Shown piece after piece: positions 6,120 to 11,065 of a stretch of 11,065 nt of DNA. Position 1 is the stretch's first letter; each line of letters starts with the position of its first letter. Both the position numbers and the translations under genes were made by a program. Below the pieces are notes generated by a model. That model was not told where the DNA came from. It ran no database searches and saw only the letters and a list, made by a program, of their open reading frames with translations. Where the stretch lies: NCBI GenBank assembly GCA_002299495.1, contig DBNZ01000182.1, forward strand, positions 8,114 through 19,178, read 5' to 3'. Source of the DNA: Methylococcaceae bacterium UBA659 (GTDB taxonomy: Bacteria > Pseudomonadota > Gammaproteobacteria > Methylococcales > Methylomonadaceae).

Positions 6120-7211
6120 ATGACCCTTTATTGTGGAATCGTCGGTTTACCTAATGTGGGTAAGTCAACATTGTTTAACGCCTTGACCAGGGCAAAAATT
6201 GCAGCGGAAAACTACCCTTTTTGTACCATTGATCCAAACGTTGGCGTGGTGCCGGTGCCTGATGCCAGGCTTGACAGATTGGCCGAAATGGTCAAGCCAG
6301 AGCGGGTGTTGCCCACCACTATCGAATTTGTTGATATTGCAGGCTTGGTTGCCGGCGCCTCCAAAGGCGAGGGATTGGGCAACAAATTCCTGGCCAATAT
6401 CCGTGAAACCGATGCCATCGCCCATGTGGTGCGTTGTTTTCAGGATGACAATGTGGTGCATGTTGCCGGTAAAATCGACCCGATCCATGACATTGAGGTC
6501 ATCAATACCGAATTAGCCCTAGCCGACTTGGTGGCCGTTGAAAAAGCCCTGCTGCGGTCAACAAAGATTGCAAAAACGGGTAACAAGGAGGAGTTGGCCA
6601 GAAAATCGGTGTTGGAAAAAGTGTTACAGCAATTGGAGACCGGTGATCCAGTCCGCACTTTGGCTTTAAGCGAGGATGAAAAGCTATTGCTCAGGGATTT
6701 GTTTCTATTGACTATCAAGCCCACCATGTACATTGCCAATGTGCAAGATGATGGCTTTGATGGCAACCCTTTGTTAGATAGCGTAACAGCCTTTGCCGAC
6801 AAAGAGGGGGCGGTGGTGGTGCCTATTTGTGCGGCCATCGAAGCAGAAATTGCGTTGCTGGATGATGATGAAAAAAAGGAATTTTTAGAGGATTTAGGCA
6901 TGGCGGAGCCAGGCTTGCATAGGGTGGTAAGGGCAGGCTATAAGTTGCTGGATTTATCTACTTATTTTACTGCCGGCGTGAAAGAGGTGAGGGCTTGGAC
7001 CATCCCGGTGGGCGCAACCGCACCGAAAGCCGCAGGGGTGATCCATACCGATTTTGAAAAAGGTTTTATCCGTGCAGAAGTCATTTCCTATCAGGATTTT
7101 GTCGATTACAAAGGTGAACAAGGCGCTAAGGATGCCGGAAAATGGCGTTTGGAAGGTAAAGACTATGTTGTTAAAGACGGGGATGTCATGCACTTTCGTT
7201 TCAATGTTTGA
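6120..7211 (+). CDS. ychF: Ribosome-binding ATPase YchF (Obg family)
   Basis: YchF is a universally conserved Obg-family P-loop NTPase that prefers ATP and binds the ribosome; it is linked to stress responses and translation. The 363-residue protein has normal length. The P-loop is GLPNVGKST (9-17), the G3 region DIAGLVAGASKGEGLGNKF (72-90), and a coiled-coil insertion follows at about 130-190. The G4-equivalent is NVQD (207-210), followed by CAAIEAE (237-243), and the C-terminal TGS domain covers about 280-362 with TYFTAGVKEVRAWTI and DGDVMHF. In most homologues I know the G4-equivalent is NVxE, so Asp210 here is a conservative variation. The start at 6120 gives the standard N-terminus despite the absence of a Shine-Dalgarno. 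The stop codon overlaps the -35 box of the following tRNA promoter. Confidence 0.96.
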   Translation: MTLYCGIVGLPNVGKSTLFNALTRAKIAAENYPFCTIDPNVGVVPVPDARLDRLAEMVKPERVLPTTIEFVDIAGLVAGASKGEGLGNKFLANIRETDAIAHVVRCFQDDNVVHVAGKIDPIHDIEVINTELALADLVAVEKALLRSTKIAKTGNKEELARKSVLEKVLQQLETGDPVRTLALSEDEKLLLRDLFLLTIKPTMYIANVQDDGFDGNPLLDSVTAFADKEGAVVVPICAAIEAEIALLDDDEKKEFLEDLGMAEPGLHRVVRAGYKLLDLSTYFTAGVKEVRAWTIPVGATAPKAAGVIHTDFEKGFIRAEVISYQDFVDYKGEQGAKDAGKWRLEGKDYVVKDGDVMHFRFNV

Positions 7212-7236
7212 CAGGTATGATTCAGCTCTTTATAAT
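7208..7236 (+). promoter_or_regulatory. Full-consensus sigma-70 promoter for tRNA-Met
   Basis: TTGACA at 7208-7213, a 17-base spacer and TATAAT at 7231-7236 match both sigma-70 hexamers and the optimal spacing exactly. The following CCCGC discriminator is GC-rich, as in stable-RNA promoters under stringent control. Transcription would start near 7243, about 22 bases before the tRNA. The -35 box contains the ychF stop codon (7209-7211). Confidence 0.85.
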
Positions 7237-7264
7237 CCCGCTTCTTTGTTAAGGCTTAATCTTT

Positions 7265-7341
7265 GGTGATATAGCTCAGTTGGTTAGAGCGGAGGATTCA
7301 TAACCCTCAGGTCGCAGGTTCAAATCCCGCTATCACCACCA
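7265..7341 (+). tRNA. tRNA-Met (CAT anticodon), elongator type
   Basis: A complete 77-base cloverleaf: acceptor stem GGTGATA/TATCACC, D-arm GCTC-AGTTGGTTA-GAGC, anticodon arm GAGGA-TTCATAA-CCCTC with CAT anticodon, variable AGGTC, T-arm GCAGG-TTCAAAT-CCCGC, discriminator A and encoded CCA. The fully paired first base pair (G1-C72) excludes initiator tRNA. The A51-C63 mismatch in the T-stem is shared with the E. coli elongator tRNA-Met. A second A-C opposition closes the anticodon loop (A31-C39). A lysidine-modified tRNA-Ile2 also carries a CAT anticodon gene and cannot be fully excluded. Confidence 0.93.
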
Positions 7342-7350
7342 TGCAACACG

Positions 7351-7374
7351 CTGAAAATTAAGGATTATTTTCAG
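7351..7374 (+). terminator. Hairpin just after tRNA-Met, possible terminator or processing signal
   Basis: CTGAAAAT (7351-7358) pairs perfectly with ATTTTCAG (7367-7374) around an 8-base loop, ten bases after the CCA end. The stem is AT-rich and no T-run follows on the plus strand, so it is not a standard intrinsic terminator. It may protect or end the tRNA transcript. Confidence 0.35.
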
Positions 7375-7498
7375 TCATCCAGCGGTAAAAAACAGCCCAG
7401 ACAGCAAATAAGACACTTGCTAGGCTAAAGTTTTACCTATGACAACGCTATCCGCAAAATACCCCGTCAATCTGGCTTTGTTAGCAAACCATCATCAA

Positions 7499-7522
7499 AG
7501 ATCGGACTAGGCGGTCCGATCT
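7499..7522 (-). terminator. Strong 9-bp perfect hairpin, possible terminator of the DUF1538 operon
   Basis: AGATCGGAC (7499-7507) and GTCCGATCT (7514-7522) form a perfect stem with a 6-base loop. Read on the minus strand the stem ends with TCTTTG, a short T-run. This fits, weakly, a terminator about 185 bases downstream of the CBS gene. On the plus strand no T-run follows. It could instead be a repeat or protein-binding palindrome. Confidence 0.35.
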
Positions 7523-7707
7523 GGCACAAAACCTTCACCCAAAAAACCGATGCCAAAATATAGTCTTGGACATATCATCGCCTTCGGTCGCCTGCACCCG
7601 CCTCTTACGACTTCGCTTAAGGGCAGGGCCCGTGTCCGCCGTAAGCCACCGGCCACCGCGCTGACTTGACGCAGGGTCGGGATAAGCCCAATTAGTTGGC
7701 TCTGAGC

Positions 7708-8127
7708 TCATTGTTCTTTTTGGACTAATTTATACAGCCCGTCCAATACCAGCGAATTAGGGCTGACCATGCCAATGATCGTCCGGTTTTCCAGTACCGG
7801 CGCCCTGACTAAGTCGTAATTGGCGAATAACCTCGAACAATAGCGGATGTCCATGTCCGGATGCACGGAAATGACCGGTTTGTTCATGATTTCGTAAACG
7901 TTCACCCGTTCCGGCGCCTTCTCCTTGGCCAATACATGGCGGGCGATGTCGCCGACAGTGATCATGCCGTATTCGTCATCGTCATGGCGTTTGTTGACCA
8001 CCAGCACCGAGGTTTTCTGGGTTTTCATGGTAATCAAGGCTTCGGCCACGGTGGCGATGCCGTCAATGGTGCCGAAATCGGTTTTCATGACATCCCTTAC
8101 CCGTAAAATGTGCCCTTTTTTTGTCAT
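7708..8127 (-). CDS. Protein of two CBS domains (adenine-nucleotide sensor module)
   Basis: A 139-residue stand-alone Bateman module. The first CBS domain covers about residues 8-66 (VRDVMKTDF, TSVLVVNK, YGMITVGDIARHVL) and the second about 78-133 (VYEIMNKPVISVHPDMDI, RAPVLENRTIIGMVS). CBS pairs commonly bind AMP, ATP, c-di-AMP or S-adenosylmethionine and regulate attached enzymes or channels; which ligand applies here is unknown. No DNA-binding or enzymatic domain is present. It is the last gene of the four-gene minus-strand operon. Its ATG overlaps the stop of the P-II-like gene in an ATGA arrangement (8127-8124), with a good GAGGAT ribosome binding site at 8138-8133. A role as energy-status regulator of the DUF1538 membrane proteins is inferred from this coupling. 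Confidence 0.9.
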   Translation of the reverse strand: MTKKGHILRVRDVMKTDFGTIDGIATVAEALITMKTQKTSVLVVNKRHDDDEYGMITVGDIARHVLAKEKAPERVNVYEIMNKPVISVHPDMDIRYCSRLFANYDLVRAPVLENRTIIGMVSPNSLVLDGLYKLVQKEQ

Positions 8128-8474
8128 AATTTATCCTCTATTTCATGGGTTAGCTTTTCAACTTGATGGCTTACGCCAATGGCATCCTCAACATCAATCT
8201 GGAAGGCGATGCCGGTTCCCGGTTTGCTGTCAAATTCGGCGACAGTGGCGATTTTTTCCAAAATATGCCGACTTAGATGCTCTTCAACCAGCATCAACAA
8301 GACGTCGCGCTGGCTTTCCAGACTCAGGCCGAAAAAAGTCCGCTGTTGTTTCATGCCTTCGCCACGGGCATTATTGATGACGGTTGCGCCCTTAGCGCCA
8401 TTTTCCCGCGCCGTAGCCAGCACCAAGTCGATCTTGTCGTCCTCGACGAAGGCAATGATTAATTTAAAGTGCAT
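8124..8474 (-). CDS. Atypical P-II-like signalling protein
   Basis: A 116-residue P-II-superfamily protein, judged from its ferredoxin-like start (MHFKLIIAFVEDDKIDLVLATARENGAKG compares with the P-II pattern), the ARGEG stretch where the T-loop begins (36-40), and a PGTGIAFQIDVEDAIGV region (85-101). It differs from canonical GlnB/GlnK: it has no YRGAEY uridylylation motif and no TGxxGDGKIF B-loop, which appears replaced by KPGTGIAF. Uridylylation is therefore unlikely, and the ligand is unknown. Canonical P-II proteins bind ATP/ADP and control transporters or enzymes by direct contact. The gene lies 7 bases after the second DUF1538 gene, with a GAGGGA ribosome binding site (8483-8478) overlapping that gene's stop, and overlaps the CBS gene by 4 bases. 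Direct regulation of the DUF1538 pair is inferred, by analogy with SbtB/SbtA and GlnK/AmtB. Confidence 0.85.
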   Translation of the reverse strand: MHFKLIIAFVEDDKIDLVLATARENGAKGATVINNARGEGMKQQRTFFGLSLESQRDVLLMLVEEHLSRHILEKIATVAEFDSKPGTGIAFQIDVEDAIGVSHQVEKLTHEIEDKL

Positions 8475-8481
8475 AAATCCC

Positions 8482-9252
8482 TCACGTTTTAGATTTTAAT
8501 CGGCTTAACCCGTGCGCCAATTGGGCGTAACCGAGTAAGGCAATGATGGGAAACAAGCAGGCGAAGGCGATTAGGCCAAAGCCGTCCAGTAGTAGGCTGC
8601 GCCCCGGCACCGCCGCCGCTAGGCCTAGCCCTAAGGCGGTAACCAGTGGCACGGTGACGGTAGAGGTGGTGACGCCGCCGGAATCGTAGGCCAAGGCAAT
8701 AATAGCCCTAGGTGCGAACAGCGTTTGCAAGATGACCACGGCGTAGGCCGAGGCGATATAAAGAGGCAGGCTGCCGCCCGTGACGATGCGGAAAGTACCC
8801 AACGCGAGCCCCACAGCCACGCCCAAGGCCACGGTAATTCTTAAACTCCAGGCGCGTAAGCTGCCGCCGGAGATTTGTTCGGCTTTAAGCGCCACCGCCA
8901 GCAGCGATGGTTCAGCCAAGGCACTGGCGAAGCCTAGGCTGGCGGCGAACAGGTAAACCCAGCCATAAGCTTGCCAGGCGATGGTCCCCGCGCCAGCCGC
9001 CGCCAAGAATTCGGCAGAGGTCAATTGTTTCGCCATCAACTTTCCCAGCGGGAACAAGGCCATATCCAGCCCTTCCAGAAAAAACGCAATGCCGAGCAGC
9101 ACATAGACAAAGCCGATGAGGATTTTACGCGGGTTCGCCAGCGGCTTGCGTAACACCAAGACTTGAAAGCCGATGATGATGATGGCAATGGGCAGTACAT
9201 CCAGACAGGTGGTAAATAGTACCTGGCCAAAGTCAGTAAGCCAGGCAATCAT
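8482..9252 (-). CDS. DUF1538 integral membrane protein, second copy
   Basis: A 256-residue polytopic membrane protein of the DUF1538 family, function unproven and probably transport. Hydrophobic segments lie at about 17-35, 43-62, 95-118, 136-155, 163-181, 197-215 and 224-246, giving six or seven helices. Landmarks shared with the upstream copy are GLDMALFPLG (61-70), LGF...AEPSL (106-117), IIALAYDSGGVTTST (184-198) followed by VPLVTALG, and DGFGLIAFA (223-231). The charged YDSGG in an otherwise hydrophobic stretch could line a substrate or ion path. Its ATG overlaps the stop of the first DUF1538 gene (ATGA at 9252-9249), so the two are translationally coupled. In many relatives the two halves are, as I recall, fused in one polypeptide. 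Confidence 0.88.
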   Translation of the reverse strand: MIAWLTDFGQVLFTTCLDVLPIAIIIIGFQVLVLRKPLANPRKILIGFVYVLLGIAFFLEGLDMALFPLGKLMAKQLTSAEFLAAAGAGTIAWQAYGWVYLFAASLGFASALAEPSLLAVALKAEQISGGSLRAWSLRITVALGVAVGLALGTFRIVTGGSLPLYIASAYAVVILQTLFAPRAIIALAYDSGGVTTSTVTVPLVTALGLGLAAAVPGRSLLLDGFGLIAFACLFPIIALLGYAQLAHGLSRLKSKT

Positions 9253-9980
9253 CGCAACATCCCATAAATCATCACAAAAATTATCGGCATCAACGACGCG
9301 AACGCAATCAGGCCAAAACCATCGGTCATTGGGTTGCGGCCTTTGATGGCCGAGGCCAGTCCCACGCCTAAAGCCGTCACTAAGGGTACGGTGATGGTGG
9401 ATGTGGTCACTCCGCCGGAATCATAGGCGATGCCGATGATGTCGGCCGGGGCGAACGGCGTGATTAGGATGACCAGGCAGTAGCCGCCGATTATCAGATA
9501 ATGCAACGGCCAGCCCCGGATGATGCGCAACACGCCCATTGAAATAGCGAAACCGACCGATAAGGCGACGGCTAACCGTAAACCTAAAGCGTAATTTTTT
9601 TCGGCGGCATCGGAATCGGCCAGATTTTGGCGGCTTTGTGCGGCGATCCGCGCCGCTTCATCGCTGATGGCAATTAAGGCTGGTTCGGCCACGGTAGTGC
9701 CAAAACCTAGGCAAAAGGCAAAGACCAATAGCCACGCTACGCTGCCTTTCATGGCAAAGGCATGGGCCATGGTTTCCCCTAGCGGAAATAGGCTTTGTTC
9801 CAGACCTAACACAAACAAGGTCAGGCCGATGACGACAAATAGGATGCCTAGCACCAATTGTAAAATGTCCGGGATGGGTTTTTGGATCACTAAAATTTGG
9901 AAAACCAGCACCACAGCAACAATCGGTAGCAGGTCGAACATACTGCTGATGAGTTGTTTTCCGAAGCGGTTTTTTAACAT
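9249..9980 (-). CDS. DUF1538 integral membrane protein, first copy
   Basis: A 243-residue polytopic membrane protein and the first gene of the DUF1538/P-II-like/CBS operon. Hydrophobic segments are at about 14-33, 38-60, 80-102, 132-152, 159-178, 190-211 and 221-241. It shares landmarks with the second copy: GLEQSLFPLG (59-68), LGF...AEPAL (91-102), IIGIAYDSGGVTTST (181-195) followed by VPLVTALG, and DGFGLIAFA (220-228). A soluble Ala/Asp-rich linker at about 105-130 is longer than in the second copy. The two proteins probably form a heteromeric complex. The start at 9980 is preceded by GGGATCGGGAC on the minus strand, a moderate ribosome binding site. Function is not established; a transporter role is inferred from topology and from the P-II-like and CBS partners. 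Confidence 0.88.
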   Translation of the reverse strand: MLKNRFGKQLISSMFDLLPIVAVVLVFQILVIQKPIPDILQLVLGILFVVIGLTLFVLGLEQSLFPLGETMAHAFAMKGSVAWLLVFAFCLGFGTTVAEPALIAISDEAARIAAQSRQNLADSDAAEKNYALGLRLAVALSVGFAISMGVLRIIRGWPLHYLIIGGYCLVILITPFAPADIIGIAYDSGGVTTSTITVPLVTALGVGLASAIKGRNPMTDGFGLIAFASLMPIIFVMIYGMLR

Positions 9981-10010
9981 GTCCCGATCCCAAATAGTGT
10001 TGCTTTACGC

Positions 10011-10016
10011 ATTATA
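10011..10016 (-). promoter_or_regulatory. Candidate -10 box of the DUF1538 operon
   Basis: TATAAT is read on the minus strand 31 bases before the ATG at 9980. The expected -35 region (around 10034-10039) does not match TTGACA, so activation by another factor, or a weak promoter, is possible. Confidence 0.35.
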
Positions 10017-10157
10017 GTTGACCGGATTGAGTATGGCTATCTATGCGTGCTTAGACCCGGCTCTTTAAAGTTTGACCCGTTCGTGCCGGGCTGGGCTAAC
10101 CACATGTGCCAGGTGCCGTTTAGGGCATGAGCTAAATCCAGTGGTGCTTATAGTGGC

Positions 10158-10178
10158 CTTAACGACGTTTTTGTTAAG
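10158..10178. promoter_or_regulatory. Inverted repeat between the DUF1538 operon and glnK
   Basis: CTTAAC (10158-10163) faces GTTAAG (10173-10178), with two more G-C pairs (10155-10156 with 10180-10181) after one mismatch. It lies 11 bases upstream of the candidate glnK -35 box. It could be an operator or a hairpin; no T-run makes it a clear terminator. Confidence 0.3.
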
Positions 10179-10188
10179 CCCGCAAAAA

Positions 10189-10217
10189 TTGTATGTAGCC
10201 GGATAATTCACTATGAT
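10189..10217 (+). promoter_or_regulatory. Candidate sigma-70 promoter of glnK
   Basis: TTGTAT (10189-10194) and TATGAT (10212-10217) are separated by 17 bases; the -10 matches consensus at 5 of 6 positions, the -35 at 3 of 6. The start of transcription would lie about 35 bases before the gene. No convincing sigma-54 (-24/-12) site was found in this gap. Confidence 0.45.
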
Positions 10218-10247
10218 TGTCGGTTTGACGCAACTGTTCTCAATCTA

Positions 10248-10255
10248 AAGGGGAG
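10248..10255 (+). promoter_or_regulatory. Ribosome binding site of glnK
   Basis: AAGGGGAG five bases before the ATG at 10261 is the strongest Shine-Dalgarno in the window and fixes the glnK start. Confidence 0.8.
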
Positions 10256-10260
10256 ACCGT

Positions 10261-10599
10261 ATGAAATTGATCACCGCAATCATCAAACCGTTCAAAATGG
10301 ACGATGTTAGGGAAGCCCTGTCGGAAATTGGCGTCACCGGGGTAACCGCAACGGAAGTGAAAGGATTTGGCCGACAAAAAGGCCATACCGAGCTGTACCG
10401 GGGGGCGGAATATGTGGTGGATTTTTTGCCAAAGGTAAAGCTTGAGATCGCGGTAACCGACGGGATTGTCGATAAAGCCGTAGAAACCATAGTCCGGTCA
10501 GCTAACACCGGCAAAATAGGCGACGGTAAAATTTTTGTCTCGAATTTGGAGCAAGTGATAAGGATTAGGACGGGTGAAACCGGCGAAGATGCGGTTTAG
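10261..10599 (+). CDS. glnK: Canonical nitrogen regulatory P-II protein, GlnK type
   Basis: P-II proteins are trimeric sensors of 2-oxoglutarate, ATP/ADP and, through uridylylation, glutamine; they control AmtB, glutamine synthetase adenylylation and NtrB. The 112-residue protein has the complete signature: KGFGRQKGHTELYRGAEY (34-51) forming the T-loop with Tyr51 as the expected uridylylation site, TGKIGDGKIF (85-94) as the B-loop, and the C-terminal VIRIRTGE (101-108). The MKLITAIIKPFK start and GETGEDAV end resemble GlnK of pseudomonads more than GlnB, but the two are hard to separate by eye. It is not followed by amtB, the usual partner of glnK; a degraded metallopeptidase-like gene comes next. 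It is divergent from the operon that encodes the atypical P-II-like protein. Confidence 0.95.
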   Translation: MKLITAIIKPFKMDDVREALSEIGVTGVTATEVKGFGRQKGHTELYRGAEYVVDFLPKVKLEIAVTDGIVDKAVETIVRSANTGKIGDGKIFVSNLEQVIRIRTGETGEDAV

Positions 10600-10619
10600 C
10601 AGCTAATGTTTAAGGGCTA

Positions 10620-11065
10620 GTTGTTCAGTCCAATGCCAGATATTGGTGGCACGACCCGACTTGGACGGTCACCAGCACGTCCCACAACGTCGGCCACCGT
10701 TTTGCCGACACCGACGGCGGTGCCTATAATGGCGTCGGCGAATTGGTCGATGCGGCTATGACCATGTGGTCAAAGTTGTATTGAGACGGTAGCATTAACC
10801 CGGTGGGCTCTGCACCGATCCGTTTCTTCTACCCTAACACCTGGGATAACTGCGGTGGCTCTAGCCCTTGGAGCTGTGCGTCGGGTAACGATTTGTGGCT
10901 GATCGCCGCCCACGGCACACAAGGCGATGTGGTTGTCCATGAGATGGCGCATGTGCTGAACAATAAGTTTTGGAGCAACAAAAGGCCGGCCGGCTCAGGT
11001 GGATCGCATACCCTTAACGCTTGCTACCCTACGCGGCTAGGCATGGCATTGCGTGAGGGGTTTGC
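10620..11065 (+). pseudogene. Remnant of a secreted-type HExxH zinc metallopeptidase-like gene, broken by a stop
   Basis: In one frame, from just after a TAA at 10611-10613 to the window edge, a continuous protein-like sequence is read: RYWWHDPTWTVTS, then GHRFADTDGG, FFYPNTWDNCGG, and VVVHEMAHVLNNKFW. It is interrupted by TGA at 10782-10784 between LY and DGSINP. HEMAH (His codons 10938 and 10950, Glu 10941) is a classic zinc-binding HExxH, and LREGF at 11052-11063 could supply a third, Glu ligand 39 residues on, as in gluzincins. Cys residues and W/G/S richness suggest an extracytoplasmic protein. There is no ATG, signal peptide or ribosome binding site before the stop, and only 20 bases separate it from glnK, so the 5' end is missing. 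The exact family is not recognised. The 3' end lies outside the window. Confidence 0.7.

Larger units (their letters stand above)
7342..7707. other. Structured intergenic region without genes
   Basis: This 366-base gap lies between the tRNA and the converging P-II/CBS operon. It contains two clean hairpins (7351-7374 and 7499-7522) and, at 7570-7690, a GC-rich stretch with smaller inverted repeats such as CTTACG (7604-7609) against CGTAAG (7640-7645). All frames are broken by stops, with no start and ribosome binding site of note. It probably contains the terminators of both converging units; the GC-rich part may be a repeat remnant. Confidence 0.5.

Noticed and set aside
6440..6901. 153-codon minus-strand open frame within ychF
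   Set aside because: Ser/Asn-rich shadow of a highly conserved gene.
7925..8377. 150-codon plus-strand open frame
   Set aside because: Runs antisense through the CBS and P-II-like genes, both of which have clear domains and ribosome binding sites.
10100..10260. Sigma-54 promoter for glnK
   Set aside because: Looked for a GG-N10-GC pattern with TGGCAC/TTGC features; the nearest candidate (TGGTGC at about 10142) has the wrong spacing.
10782..10784. TGA read as selenocysteine or a programmed readthrough
   Set aside because: The frame also lacks a start, signal peptide and ribosome binding site, and no selenocysteine-insertion hairpin is evident, so ordinary gene decay explains it better.
1..11065. 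CRISPR array, rRNA or full-length transposase
   Set aside because: No regularly spaced direct repeats, no rRNA segments, and no transposase-like protein in any frame.

Overview
The window looks like chromosomal DNA of a gammaproteobacterial methanotroph or related methylotroph (order Methylococcales is the best guess). The main clue is a beta-RFAP synthase gene, the signature enzyme of tetrahydromethanopterin (H4MPT) cofactor biosynthesis, beside proteins of clear gammaproteobacterial type (DusA, YchF, Azotobacter-type 7Fe ferredoxin, GlnK). The assignment is inferred from gene content and protein resemblance read by eye. No species can be named.

Layout. Positions 1-1377 (minus): dusA followed by the 5' part of folE, which runs off the left edge. 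Positions 1378-1710: a gap with REP-like palindromes. Positions 1711-2379 (plus): an exported TPR-like protein. Positions 2476-2799 (plus): 7Fe ferredoxin fdxA. Positions 5745-2995 (minus): a three-gene unit made of a nucleotidyltransferase-fold protein, a HAD phosphatase and beta-RFAP synthase. A small element with 15-bp perfect terminal inverted repeats (4046-4138) sits between the last two. Positions 6120-7341 (plus): ychF, then a tRNA-Met whose consensus sigma-70 promoter starts on the last bases of ychF. Positions 7342-7707: a structured gap without genes. Positions 9980-7708 (minus): a tight four-gene operon of two DUF1538 membrane proteins, an atypical P-II-like protein and a two-CBS-domain protein. 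Positions 10261-10599 (plus): a canonical glnK-type P-II gene transcribed away from that operon. Positions 10620-11065 (plus): the degraded remnant of an HExxH metallopeptidase-like gene, running off the right edge.

How the genes work together. FolE makes the pterin precursor used for folate and, in methylotrophs, H4MPT; beta-RFAP synthase makes the arylamine half of H4MPT. The HAD and nucleotidyltransferase genes in the same operon are therefore candidates for unassigned steps of this pathway (inference). The DUF1538/P-II-like/CBS operon has the architecture of a membrane transporter with two cytosolic regulators, one P-II-like and one adenine-nucleotide-sensing. It is the best candidate in this window for a poorly described system.
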